A DNA stretch of 64,000 nt from Capitulum mitella (Eukaryota; Arthropoda; Thecostraca; Pollicipedomorpha; Pollicipedidae): positions 44,528,796 through 44,592,795 of the forward strand of contig CP099839.1 of assembly GCA_030062745.1 (NCBI GenBank), given 5' to 3'. Below, piece by piece: positions 1 to 11,730 of this stretch (position 1 is its first letter; each line of letters starts with the position of its first letter). Under the pieces are notes generated by a model. It had not been told where the DNA came from and made no database searches. It was given only the letters and a program-made list of their open reading frames with translations. The position numbers were made by a program, and so were the translations under genes.

Positions 1-342
1 TATTGAGATTGGCGGGTCTGGTTCGGCGGTTTTGAAATTTGAAGATACACTCTGAAGCTTCTGACATCCTTTTGCATGCGCAACTATGCCTCTCGACCTG
101 TGGCCTGGTGTCAGGTCACCTATAATACCGGGTTTTCGGATTCGCAACCGAATAATTCACCCAAATACAATAACTATAATAATAATTCACCCGTGAACAG
201 TCTTCGAAAGTTTATCTGACGTGATATGCTATTTAGTGCCAATAATGTTTTATGAACTTGCTGTCCAATGTTCATGTTTTCCAATTTGGCCCAGGCTGAC
301 CCTATTTGCAATATGCCGTCTGTTTTCGATGCTAACGCACTA
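1..342. other. Non-coding flank, nothing recognised
   Basis: This is AT-rich sequence before the first TTAA-flanked element. I see no coding signal, structured RNA or terminal repeat in it. Confidence 0.5.
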
Positions 343-346
343 TTAA

Positions 347-1557
347 CCCACCCCAGACTGGAGGAAAGAGGCGGTTGACCGCCCCCCCCCCAGAGATTTT
401 TCTAGGATTGCGAGAGAACGAACAAACACAGCGTCAAAAAACTTGGTATACCTTTTGCTTCATCATTTTTACACCTTGTGTCAAAATTTTGACCTCAGGT
501 CAAGTTATGTATCTGACCTAGGTCAGGTCAAACGGACCTATGTCCAAAAAAGTTTAGCGCCCTTTAACTTTTTCGCAAAACAAGGTATCACAATAACACT
601 TTCAGGGATTAGTGATTTTGACAGACGCAACAAATCTGCTATCTCAGATTTTTCGGAATTTTCCGGGTCATTGACCTAAGGTCAAGCCCATTTTTAAGAA
701 TTGCCGTTTTTCGGAAATTGGCGGAGTTTTTTTATAACATTTTTAGTGTGGAGCAAAGCACACATCTAGTTACCGTCTTTGGGCAAAGTATCATTGACAT
801 CGAGCCATTGACCTGAGATCAGGCCGCGAATAACTGTTGTGAGCCAAACTGTACCACCGTTAAAATCTACGATGAACTACTCAGAATGTGTAGAAAATGG
901 CAGAACTAGCTTGCACAGACGTAAGAAATACCAAGAACCTCAAAAATTGTAAAAATTGCATATTTTGGTAATAAGCAGGCTCTCGCGAATAAAGTCGCGC
1001 CAGTTGTGTACATTGGTAACTAATCAATTTTTCCAAAACTTAAGCAAAAGAAATCATCATGATAACCATTAAGATCACCACCATTTACATGCATAGACTT
1101 ATGTCGCAAAAATAAAGCAACGCTAAAATAAGTTCCCGTTAATTTCTTACTGCGATCGGCTGCAGCGTCCGCCGAAAAACGGCGTGAAAATTGCCGTGTC
1201 TTGAACTCAACGTTTCGGCGTATGTATTGAACAAATCTGAGAAATTAGACGTGTATCGGCATCTGCGGACCTTTACTTGTGCGCTGGTGCTTATGCCTCT
1301 GCGTTATTAGTCACAGCCCTTGAGACTCAGGCCATTTCTCGGTCTCATGCAGTCGGCTGTGGGAAAACATATTTAAGACGTAAATTGCTTACATATTATC
1401 TAGAACTAAAATGAGACCAGTTTCAAGCTCTACTCGTCACAAGCTTTCCAACGGTGTGCTTATTTTTATCGTACGACCAACCGTTCGTGAGTCAGAGCGG
1501 GACGGTGAACCCCCCCCAGTCGGGCTTGATCGCCGCCGACCCGCGGTTGTACGCTAG
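347..1557 (-). mobile_element. TTAA-flanked piggyBac-type non-autonomous element, copy A
   Basis: The left end is TTAA (343-346) followed by CCCACCCCAGACTGG and a GC-rich inverted motif around GGCGGTTGACCGCC. The interior is the reverse complement of copies B and C: shared stretches include the run near the CTCTCGCAATCC-type end and the TGACCTAGGTCAGGTCA block near 519-535. The right end is degenerate, with a TTAA at 1558-1561. It holds no transposase ORF. TTAA target duplications with CCC-starting ends are the hallmark of piggyBac-mobilised elements; assigning this family to piggyBac is an inference from the ends only. Confidence 0.7.
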
Positions 1558-1561
1558 TTAA

Positions 1562-3373
1562 TTACCAGAATTCATGAGAACTACTTCCATTCTTTCTTAA
1601 TGTACAGTTTGTTGACCCTCAGCACTCTTATTTTTGGTTGTCGAAGTATTTTTTCCGTTTTTTTCGCGCGAAACTTGTCGCGAAAATTTTCTTTCATTTT
1701 TTTGCGATTTTTTCATCGCGAAAATAACTTTCCATCAAATATTAGGATCATTCGTAGTGGTCACGCCCGCCGCTCGGTGTCAGACAGACAGACACTGACA
1801 GTGACAGTGACAGTGACGACTGCTCTGCAGTCGGAGAGCAGGTGTACGTGCAGAGTGCTTTGAATGAATGAGTTTGATGATGTAAAAGGGGTTTGACTTT
1901 GGCCCAAGATGATGTCTGATTAATTTAGTATTGACCTGATTGCAAATTTTGGATGCTCTCGTTTAGTTTTGCTAAGGTTGTTGCTACGGCTGCAGTGATC
2001 CATTTACTGCATTGCCACGCGGTCACTAGGATTATACTTTGGTCACAATTACGCGTCTATATGATAGCAGGTCCTGTGACCGCGAAGGCTGTGCTGGTAT
2101 TTCTTAAGAGCTATGCCAATGCTACGCTCGTAAGCACTACGTTCGTAAGTACGTAAGTACTACAGTAAAAAGTTTTCCTCGTATGCAATACCATCAGCCA
2201 ACAGAGAATTTGTATAGACCTTCGTTACGCCCACGTTATTAAAGCCGCATCGTTTTCGCGTCACGTGACCAGCAAGGTTTGCTTTTGCAAACACGCAAAC
2301 GTTTTAGGATTCCAAGCAAATGATCATCCTCGTAATTCATCACTAGCATAAACATCCACAACTCTGCGTTAAGAACATAGCGTTCCTAATTTGTTGAATC
2401 GGTTTACAATGTAGGAAGGACACAGGCTTCTCCTGTGCCTTGCATAGTGCCATTTGTTTCTGGGTTTCATCCCGTAAAATACAGAAATACAGCCGCATAC
2501 CTCGAGCTATTGATATGACAACGTAATCCGTGCATCCCTTTACATCATGTCGTAAATTTTTATCAAAATTGTACTTGATTAGTCAATCTGAGCGCTTTCT
2601 GTCTCCAAGAAACACAGTATCATCACATGCAGTTATCTTGCCTCGACATTTCATAGGTTCGTTCGCTTAGAAACTTCGAACCAAACGTTGGTACGCGACT
2701 TTGCTGTCAACCCAGCGCAGGTTAGGTTGTCAACAACCAGTTGGTCGACAGATCAAAAGTACCGCACGTCTTGGTCCAGAACTGTATTCAGTGGCTGATA
2801 TCTTCTCAACACGAACGATTATCTTGGCACTGATTGGGGTATTCCGCCACCTTCTGTCTGTCTCGAGAACCAGTCGCCCCACTCGGCTGATTCAAACGGC
2901 AATCGATAGCGCCGAACAACTCATTCCTATGACGTAACATTGTTTTTACTGTTGGGTCACTGAAGACGTCACTGGTCAGGTCAAACACGAAAAAAATGGC
3001 CATGTTCTCCTGAGTCCCGAACCACAATGAAAAGCAGACATAGACTAAAGTTAAAGAGGCAACATGTTCCAGGCAGCTGAACCTCATCTTGTGACAACAT
3101 GCGTAGGTCACATGTCGGGCCAGATTTGACCTCCGTTATAACGAGTCATGCAATGCGTGTTTTCTGGCCGATTTGACACGAAAATTCAGAAGAAAGACAA
3201 TTTCAAAAAGTCTTGGGCGCAAGAAAATCTTTAAAATGGCTCCAATTTCCGTGCACATGCAATATTGTAGCACTTTGTAGCTTCAAACTCGAAGTACTGA
3301 CGCTAGTGATCTCCATCTGACATCTGTGAACTACCTTACAAGTAAATTCGTCCAATGTTGCACATTTTCACAG
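1562..3373. other. Non-coding stretch, nothing firm
   Basis: It contains a short GACA/GTGACA-rich run near 1785-1817 and several short ORFs that resemble no family I know. No transposon ends or RNA genes are visible. Confidence 0.4.
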
Positions 3374-3536
3374 GATGTTGCAAAAAAATCGTTAGGTGGA
3401 TATGTCCACATCGGTTATCCAGAACGTCAAACAGACACCACTAGTTTACTCGCTGAGTTAAAATCTATACAAAACCGCCAAAAGTCAAACTACGAAAAAA
3501 ATGTTGCAATGTTGAGAAAAACTGTTGAGCAAATTG
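3374..3536 (+). other. Orphan exon-like coding fragment
   Basis: A pyrimidine-rich acceptor (ATTTTCACAG) precedes an open stretch that reads like real protein: charged and helix-prone, including GGYVHIGYPERQTDTTSLLA and then LKSIQNRQKSNYEKN. It runs up to a GTACGT donor-like hexamer. The surrounding frame stays open to a stop at 3566-3568. The amino-acid make-up differs from the nonsense ORFs around it. I do not recognise the family; a fragment of a domesticated or decayed transposase, or a stray exon of an unseen gene, are both possible. No partner exons were found nearby. Confidence 0.3.
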
Positions 3537-3853
3537 TACGTTCAGTGTATTGCGCGAAAATTCACTAATCTATCTGGCGGCATCCAAAAAACAATTTATT
3601 CCGTTCATTTCCAAAATGTAGTCATTCTTACTGAACCCGGGAAATGGAAAATTTGACATCTGATCAAAATTCACATTTGACCTACGATGACCTAGCATGA
3701 GATCAGAGGTGCTCCATATTTAACTTTCAGGTCACGGTGGTATGTACTACAAGCCGCAGTCACCACACATTGCAAAAACACCAACAATATTTCGGAGAAG
3801 TAAAACTGAACGTCGAATGGCAAAAGATGGTTCTTTTGCGGGCACTTTATTAA

Positions 3854-4668
3854 ACTACGCCCGACCGTGGGTCGGAGCCATGCACGCCGACTGGGGGGAG
3901 GGGGGCGGTTGGCCGCCCCTCTAACTTGCGAAATATCCGTTTCCAAGTGTTCTTTCTTGATGCTAGTGGTTCTTGCGATGGTTTCTCGTGCTAAAATGTC
4001 GAAACATTCTGTGGTTATTCAACTGCACAATTAGTGGAGGTTTATTCGCGGAAGCCTGTTTATTTTCAAAACTTGCAATTTTTTTTTAACTTTTTGAACT
4101 TCTTCGTATTATCGCAACTGTGCGAGCCAGTTCTGCCATTTTCCACTAGATCTGAGTCATTCATTGCCGATTTTGATGGCAATAGTTATTTGTGACTTGA
4201 CCTTGGGTCAGTGGTTGGAGGTCATCATTGCAAGTTTGTCCACTGACGGCGAGTGGGTGCCTGGATCTCCCGACACTCAAACTGTTGCAAAAAGTTTCTT
4301 CGGTTTTCCAGAAAAAACTGCGAGATGTGCTGAAAACGGGCTTGACCTTAGGTCAATGATCCGGGCATTCCTGAACAATCTGAGCCAGCAGATTTGTTCC
4401 GTTTATCAAAATATCTAACCATTGAAAGTTTTTCTGTGGATTTTGTGTTTTGCGAAAAGGTTGCAGGGCGCTAAACTTTTTTTGGACATAAGTCCACATG
4501 ATCTGATCTAGGTCAGACACCTTGCTTGGCCTGAAGTCAAAAATTTGGTACAAAGTTAAAAACAATCAAGCGAAAAGTACATAAAGTTTCGTGGTGCTGC
4601 GTCTCTTTGTTCTCTCGCAGTTCCAGAAAAACCTCAGGTGAGATGGTCAAACCTCAGTCGCGGATGGG
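3854..4668 (+). mobile_element. TTAA-flanked piggyBac-type element, copy D (internally deleted)
   Basis: It is bounded by TTAA at 3850-3853 and 4669-4672. The start carries the family's GACTGGGGGGAGGGGGGCGG and CGGTTGGCCGCCCCTCTAAC motifs; the end carries CCAGAAAAACCTCAG and a GGGTTAA terminus. Compared with copies B and C (about 1.2 kb) roughly 400 bases are missing just after the first ~90 bases, so this is an internal-deletion derivative. It has no coding capacity. Confidence 0.7.
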
Positions 4669-4672
4669 TTAA

Positions 4673-7490
4673 GATGTAGCCTAAGATGACCTCATTTCCA
4701 AATTGTTGTCAATATGTGTGTAACTGATGGAAAAAAATATTGAAGGTTTCAGAATGGTGCATTCATGATGCGTTCATTTGTTGGGGAGGTATTTAAAAAT
4801 GCGCCAGAGCGAGGGCGTTAAACGCTTTTCCCTCAGTCAATGGCGGGTTGTATAGACAACACCTTACGTCATCCAACCAGTCGGCACTGTCAGTTCATGA
4901 AATTAGCGAATAAAACATTTACTGAACAAATGCCGATGTCCAACAAACGGTAGGCATCGCACAGAACAAATGTACACCAACGCACTTAAAAGCCCAAAAT
5001 CGCGTAAACTGGCCGAAAAAAATCAATGTGTCGAACAACGCTGACAGCGGCTGCGTTGAACGTCAAAACGGGTGACGTGGGCGCGGTGTGGCGCATGATG
5101 GCGACCAGAAGACAAAGCCCATGCTGAACATCGGCTGGCCGAAAATGATGAAGGGATCTCCTTGCAGACATGCTCGTTGCATCGGCACCGACTGCCAAAC
5201 AGGCAGGGCAGACGCCGAGGCCGACCTGAACTAGGCTGAGGCTGGGGACCGAGATGGACCGTGTAACCAGTCCTAGCCGCAAGGAGGCTGACAAGCTCCA
5301 GCGTCGGGTCTAGCCGCAGCCAGTCGTTGTCGGCGCGCGCCCCCACTTCGCAGTCCAGCGTCTCACTTGCCCTTGCACAGGACAACTTTGGCAGCATGGC
5401 CAGCGCCAACTCGGCAGCGTAATCCTTCAGTTACGCCATTTACAGCGGCCTGGCTTTCTTTGTATTTCGGCGGGACGGCCAGACTTTGTTGCATTGACAG
5501 ATTCACCCATACTGCAGTACGTACAGACAGACACGGAACAGACAGAGCATAACCCAACGAAAGAGAGAGAGAGAGAGAGAGACTCCTGTTTTACGTGTGG
5601 CTGTGATCTTCGACTGCAGGTCAGCAGAAGGAACCCGGGATAGTATGTCGCCAGGGCACTGGTTGGCCGGTAGCTGCCTACGGGGAATGGAGCACCTACG
5701 GCCACTGGCCACCGGCCAAGTGGGCGGGGGTTACGGTAGAGGGCGTGGGGAAAGAGCAGCACCCGGGAGGCGGCCGGACGCCCCTGCTCGCCTGTCCACG
5801 ATGCGGAGGGGCGATACTCGACGGAGGCCACTCCATGGCATAGGGGTCTGGGATGAGCCTGGGTAGGCGATCATCATCTGACCCATCGTTGATAACGAAG
5901 TTCAGCGATATTTCTCGCCGCGCGATCTTTTAAACCATTAATGGCCATTATAGACAAGCATCCCGGCTACTTGGGACAGGGATGGGGAGACGGAATGCCG
6001 AACATACGGACCATAGTGCGAAGCGACCAGAGGCCCCAGACTGAACTGACTTTATATGTCAGACATCAGGGGTTGCGACAAGCAATCTTAGTTGCTGGGG
6101 GACAGAGACGGGTTCAAGCATGACTAACCTCAGTCTCAAATAAAAACCCCACCGATCACTTAATTTTCGTGTTGAAAGATCGTTTCACTTCTAGTACTCT
6201 CCAAGGTAGAGGACCCATTAGTTGGTGAATTTCGTACACTATCACCATCATTTCTTTCCGTTTCTGTTTTCTTCTGAAAAGGGTCTGATGTGACGTGAAG
6301 ATATCCCGGCTCGCCATTTCTTTGGCAGTCTGTTGACGTTGTGGTGTAAGTCTATGCAACTAACACAGCCTTTGTTAGTGTAAACCAAGTTCTTCGAAGA
6401 ACGGTAGCTAGTTGCCCAGCGAGGCCTCGTTTGCTTGCTGGCATGGCTCTGGGGCTGGTCCTGTCGGCTTGACTTCAACACGGCAGGACGGAGAAACTGC
6501 CGCTGACCCGATGTCGATGGTTCATGTGAACCTCAAAACAGGTTTGAAAGCCTTCGTAACAGGTTATGAATGCAGGTAATTCTCACCATTCTTTTGAAGA
6601 ACGTCCGGACGTCCATACTGGCGTCCGTGGAACTAAGCAGGCTGGCGCGCCTGCAGCTTGAGCGGATACTATTGAATTCCCGTGAGATGGACTGCCGAGA
6701 ACCGTGGGAAATACGGCGAACAACGGACGCGGCGAATGCACGTGCTATTCTTCGGCGTCTGCAACAGTCACTTTCAGTTGTGAGGATTTGCACTGTGAAA
6801 AAAACGTAGTCAGGGACGCGGGAACCCCTCCATAGTTGGAGGGACGTTTTCTTTGGGGGGGGGGCAAGGAAGTACTTTGGGACAATTCATCCCAGCCAAA
6901 GCACATAGAGTCAATGTCAATTTTCAAAAAAAATAAGGGGAGAACAGCTGTGTCACCACCCCTCCCCCTTCCCGTCTCCCACGTGCCGGGAAATAGTTGC
7001 GTGTACAATAGGTAGTCAGCTGCGTCAGGCACTGCAGTTATGATCACATATGAAGTGAATGCGGTGTTCGATGCATTCGCTTTTTCTCCGTTTCGGCAAC
7101 AATTGCTGTTTATGAGCTATCTGCTGCATCCACGTTCATAGTCAAAGTGCGCCATCAAACAAGAATGTAAACATCTCTCTAAGGTTGTCGGGGACCGTTC
7201 CTTGCCCTCCGAAGGCTGTGGAGGAAGCGTCCTTCAAGTTCCCCATGTCGCCATTCCTGGTCCTGAATGTATATTTATTGCTTATTAGCGCTCATATGTT
7301 TTTTAGAACTTTTTTGTTTTTGCAACAAACACTCGAAAAGCTATTGATGCAAAGCAGTAGCGTCGGAATCTCTGTGGAGACTGGGGGAGGCACACGTGAT
7401 TTATGCCTCGTTTCTTTCCATGCACCGTCATAGGGTTAATGTTAAATGTTGCCCAAAGTTAGCGGCAGCTGCTTCTGTACTACCCCCAGG
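4673..7490. other. Non-coding stretch with a GC-rich block at about 5000-5870
   Basis: ORFs of up to 134 codons occur on both strands of the GC-rich block, but they overlap, contradict one another and show no domain. A (GA)n microsatellite lies near 5561-5582. A poly-G run lies near 6856-6865. Nothing here can be called a gene. Confidence 0.4.
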
Positions 7491-7771
7491 GACGTAGCCA
7501 AGGGGGCCATGGGGGCCACGCCCCCCCCCCCTGAGCCAAGCGGTCTACACTAGATACATGGCGATTTCGCATGAATACGTAATAGTGATGATATATATGT
7601 TGCAAAAACAAACGTTATATGTTTTCCTGTACATTAAATATGCGGTAGATCGCCTAAAATTGCTGCCTTTTTGTGAATTTCGTCATAAGCCTATGGCCTA
7701 TGACAAAGTTTGACATTTGGCCCCCCTGAAGAAAATGCTGGCTAAGTGCCTGCCCACCCCCCTGTTCCTAT
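7491..7771 (+). repeat. Dispersed repeat, copy 1
   Basis: About 280 bp, sharing with 8040-8342 the ordered blocks GAGCCAA, ATGGCGATTTCGCATGAATA, TTGCAAAAACAA, ATGTTTTCCTGT and TTTGACATTTG, between C-rich ends. The spacing of blocks is the same in both copies, so they are members of one family that have diverged by point changes. No ORF or clear terminal repeats are present, so the class is unknown. Confidence 0.75.
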
Positions 7772-8039
7772 ACCCCTGTGCAAGTACATTATAACTTCAC
7801 AGAAATGACGTTGTGATTAAGTTGTCTGGGAAGGGCATGGGAGTATGCATATCACGTACCCATTTTGAAACATTAACGCTAATGTGTATGCACGAAAAAA
7901 GCATCCAAATACCATAAAAGCTGCCTATTGGCGTTCATGGCATTTCTTTTCATTTGCAGACAATCAAGTCCAATCTGTCAGAGACGAATACCGTAAGAAG
8001 AAACACAGAGCAGCCTTGGAATCAATCCACAGTGCAGGA

Positions 8040-8342
8040 ACGTAACCAAAGGAAGTCGTGCCCCGCCCCCTCCCCCCCCCGAGCCAAACGATCTATGCTA
8101 GAGATATGGCGATTTCGCATGAATACGGAATAGTGATCATATATATCTTGCAAAAACAATCATCGTATGTTTTCCTGTGCTTTAAATATGACGTAAGTCA
8201 TATACAGTTGCTGCATTTTCCTATGAATGTCGTCAAATGCCAGTGGCGTAAAACAAAATTTGACGTTCGGCCAGAGGTCTATGACAAAATTTGACATTTG
8301 CCCCCCCCCCCCCTCAGGAAAATCCTGACTACGAGCCAGTCA
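8040..8342 (+). repeat. Dispersed repeat, copy 2
   Basis: This is the second copy of the repeat at 7491-7771, in the same orientation and about 550 bp downstream. The C-rich ends (CCCCGCCCCCTCCCCCCCCC and a second poly-C run near 8300) match those of copy 1. It could be a small non-autonomous element or a local segmental duplication. Confidence 0.75.
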
Positions 8343-8429
8343 CAATGCACCGGCTGAACTAGTGAAAACCCTCTAAATCTGTTAAGACTAATCCAAGTCG
8401 GCTTGTCTCGACCCAGTCGTCCAACCGTA

Positions 8430-8800
8430 TTGGCGTGGACCATGAAAACGTTGCGACGCGGCAGGAGGAAGTCCGTATCGTTTTATTGCGAAAATGGCGC
8501 CAAGAACCGGAGCTCGGTCACGCAACGTCGCACGAACCTCCCGTCAGACGATCGTACGATGTGACGTCACGAGAACGTGGCGAAACGAGGGCTGGAATAG
8601 CACTGAGTCATGGCACCACGTGGGTCCGTCGCCACGCGTCCGGCCACCGCTGCCGCGGGACGGCACGATGACGTCATGACTGCACTGCGCCTCCGAACAG
8701 TTCGATTACCCGGCGAGGTTATTCTGATCTATAGTGTGCGACGTCAGGCCGACTACACGGATGGCGGCGATGACCGACGCCTGATGCGTCTGTGAGGTTC
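8430..8800. promoter_or_regulatory. CpG-rich block with two TGACGTCA palindromes
   Basis: This is a small GC-rich island in otherwise AT-rich DNA. It contains perfect CRE/ATF-type palindromes at 8562-8569 and 8669-8676. No TATA box or following exon is evident, so its role as a promoter or enhancer is only a possibility. Confidence 0.25.
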
Positions 8801-10381
8801 TTTCCCGTAGCTTCTTCGGAAACAGATCGGTTAAAGCTTTTTTACCGAAATAGCTGTCGCGCAAAATCGTCTGAAAGCGACGGACGGGCTGTGCTGATTC
8901 TCGGAACGGAACATTCGAGATTCCCTAGCCTGCTCCGTTCTCAGATGTTCTACGAATGGACTATGTCGGCAGGAGTCGATGAATTCACAGAAACGTGGAC
9001 AAACCGAGCTCGTTGTATGTTTTGAATTTGCCTCGCGATCCTGCGTGCCTTGTGGAGGATTCTTACATATAGAATGAACCGGGCGACAATTACGGATCAC
9101 GAAGATAACGATACATCTTCTCGTGAAGCTCTGGCTGTATAAAAACTGGACGACATTGCATAAAAGCAGACGACATTGCAGACATTGATGTCGTTTTTAC
9201 CTAGCGTTTTAAGGGAGCATTAAAAAAATGTTCAGCGTATGACACGAGAAGCAATTCCAACGTACTCTTGTTTTATTTCAATGAATACTTTTGTTAAACC
9301 TAGCCAGCAAGGGTTGGTATGACCCCCTAGCCTTTTCTAAATCTGGCGTACTAAAGCAACGAAACAAAAGTTAGCGTATAGTTTGTTCTTTTAGCTGCCC
9401 AGTAGTTTCCCGTTTGACTCTTAAAGCCACACCCTCACCTTACAGGCGAGCTTAATTGGGATCATGTCACTGTATTCCGGCTTTTATTGGATCCTATTAA
9501 ACGTAACCTTTAGGGGACTTTTAAGGTTTCCGAAACGACTTTGGACAAAAAGGAACGACTCAAACTATTATTTATATGCAAATCAATGTCTCTGATTACA
9601 TTGCCACCCATCTGAAATCGACAAAAGGTCCAAAGGTCGACGACATTAGTTCACGATTTTGACCTTAAGTGACCTTGGCCCAAATAAGGACTGCAGTGCA
9701 AAGATCGTTGACGCCATGGGTGGCTCTCATTTATAAGATCTTGTAAGACTGATGATAATGAAACGCATCACGCTTGCTATCCGATGACGACGGACGACGT
9801 AACGTGATTTCTCGGTGGCATATCCTCGAGAAAGTGATCATGGGCCAGTGACTTATCAAGGAACTGACCTCGAATTTTCAGGCAATGTGAGAAAGCACCC
9901 AGTACTCAGCTCTGCAAAATTTCGGAGTTATCAGAATAGTCGTTCTGGGGAAACTTACAAAAAAAAAACGAGGGAGCTGTACCCACCCTCCCTGCACTGG
10001 AGGGGCAAAATGTTTTTTACTGAGAAAATCCTTCAGGAGAGCGGCATCCTTCATGTTGCATGCGGTAAATTTTGAAATCAGAAGGCCAGGCTGTACCAAA
10101 AAGACGAGTCATCGCAGGGGTATCGGTTTGTAGTCTTTCGAGAGGGCCCTGGCCCACCCAAATGTTGATTTGGGCCCACCTAATTTTGGCCCCACAATAT
10201 ATTCTGCTAGGTTTAAAGGGAAATGAGTAATAATAACGAAAAGATAAATAATAACGGCCGCAATAGATAAGAATTAGGCAGAGAGTAAAGAATAAAATCT
10301 AAAGCGAAATGTCTTTTTATCCTTTTTGTTTTCTGTTTTCATATGTACCCGTATACATGGAATAAATACAATTTTTATTTG
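8801..10381. other. Non-coding stretch, nothing recognised
   Basis: AT-rich sequence with short ORFs only and no recognisable family. Confidence 0.4.
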
Positions 10382-10385
10382 TTAA

Positions 10386-11622
10386 CCCGCGCACAACCGT
10401 CGGTCCGTTTCGAACATGGGCGACTGGGGGGGGGGCAGTTGGCTGCCCCCCTCTAACTCACGAACGGTTGGTCGCACAATAAAAGTAAGCACACCGTTGG
10501 AAAGCTTCTGACGAGTGGAACTCGAAACTGGTCTCATTTTTGGTTTTAGATAATATGTAAGCCAATTTACGCCCTATATATGTTTTCTCATAGCCGACTG
10601 CATGACACCGAGAAATGGCCTGAATCTCAAGGGATGACTGATAACGCTTAGGTAAAGGCACCAGCGCACAAGTAAAGGTCCGCAGATGCCGATACACGTC
10701 TAATTTCCCCAGATTTCTTCAATATATACGCCGAAACGTTGAGTTAAAGACAAGACAGTTCTCCCGTCAGCTGTCGGTGTGCGCCGCTGCCGTATGCGGT
10801 ACCAAATTGACGGGAACTAATTTTAACGTTCCTTTGTTTTCGCGAAAAAAGGCGATTTATGTAAATTTTATTGATCTTAGTGATTCTTGTGATGGTTTTT
10901 TATGCTTTAATTTCAGAAAAGTTAATTGGTTACCAATCTACATAATTGGCGGAGCTTTATTCGCGAAAGCCTATTTATTTCCAAAATATACTACTTTTTC
11001 AAACTTTTTGAGGTTTCTGGCATTAATTACGTCTGTGCAAGCTAGTTCTGCCATTTTCTACTCATTCTGAGTAATTCATCGTCGATTTTGACGGTGGTAC
11101 ATTTTGGCTCACTACAGTTGTTCGTGACCTGACCTCAGGTCAATGGCTGGAAGTCATTGATACTTTGCCCGATGACGGTAACTAGATGTCTGCTTCACTC
11201 CACACTAAAAATGGTATGTTAAAAAATGTTAATGTTAAAAATTCCGCCAATTTCCGAAAAAAACGACGACATGTATCAATAATGGGCTTGACCTTAGGCC
11301 AATGACCCGGAAAATTCCGAGAAATCTGAGATAGCAGATTTCTTGCATCTATCACGTTCGCTAATCCCTGAAAGTATTATTGAGATATCTTGTTTTGCGA
11401 AGAAGTTGCAGGGCGCTAAACTTTTTTGGACATAGGCCTGTTTGACCTGATCTATGTCAGGCACCTGACGTGACCTGAGGTAAAAATTTTGACGCGAGAT
11501 GTAAAATTCATGAAGAAAAAGGTACTCAAAGTCTCGTGACTTTGTGTTTGTTGGTTCTCTCGCAATCCCAGAAAAACCTCAGGGGGGCAGTCAACTGCCT
11601 CCCACCCTCAGTCGGGGACGGG
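10386..11622 (+). mobile_element. TTAA-flanked piggyBac-type element, copy B (best preserved)
   Basis: It is 1237 bp between TTAA at 10382-10385 and TTAA at 11623-11626. The termini read CCCG... and ...CGGG and are imperfect inverted repeats; subterminal inverted motifs are GGCAGTTGGCTGCCCCC near 10435 and GGGGGGCAGTCAACTGCC near 11582. There is no transposase ORF, so it depended on an autonomous partner. The interior has several TGACCT/AGGTCA motifs. The intact TTAA pair and terminal match make this the reference copy for the family here. Confidence 0.8.
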
Positions 11623-11631
11623 TTAAACAGT

Positions 11632-11730
11632 AACAAAAAAAACTTGTAAGTTTCGGTTGGTCGAAAAAGTGGGCTAAATCCGTTGAGAACCCCACATTTG
11701 GAAGGGCGTTAGGCTGTCGGGCCCTTGGCT
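11632..11730 (+). repeat. Short dispersed repeat, related to 17770-17915
   Basis: The block containing TTGGTCGAAAAAGTGGGCTA, then AATCCGTTGAGAA, is found in reverse orientation near 17845-17900. It sits immediately after element copy B. The class is unknown. Confidence 0.55.
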
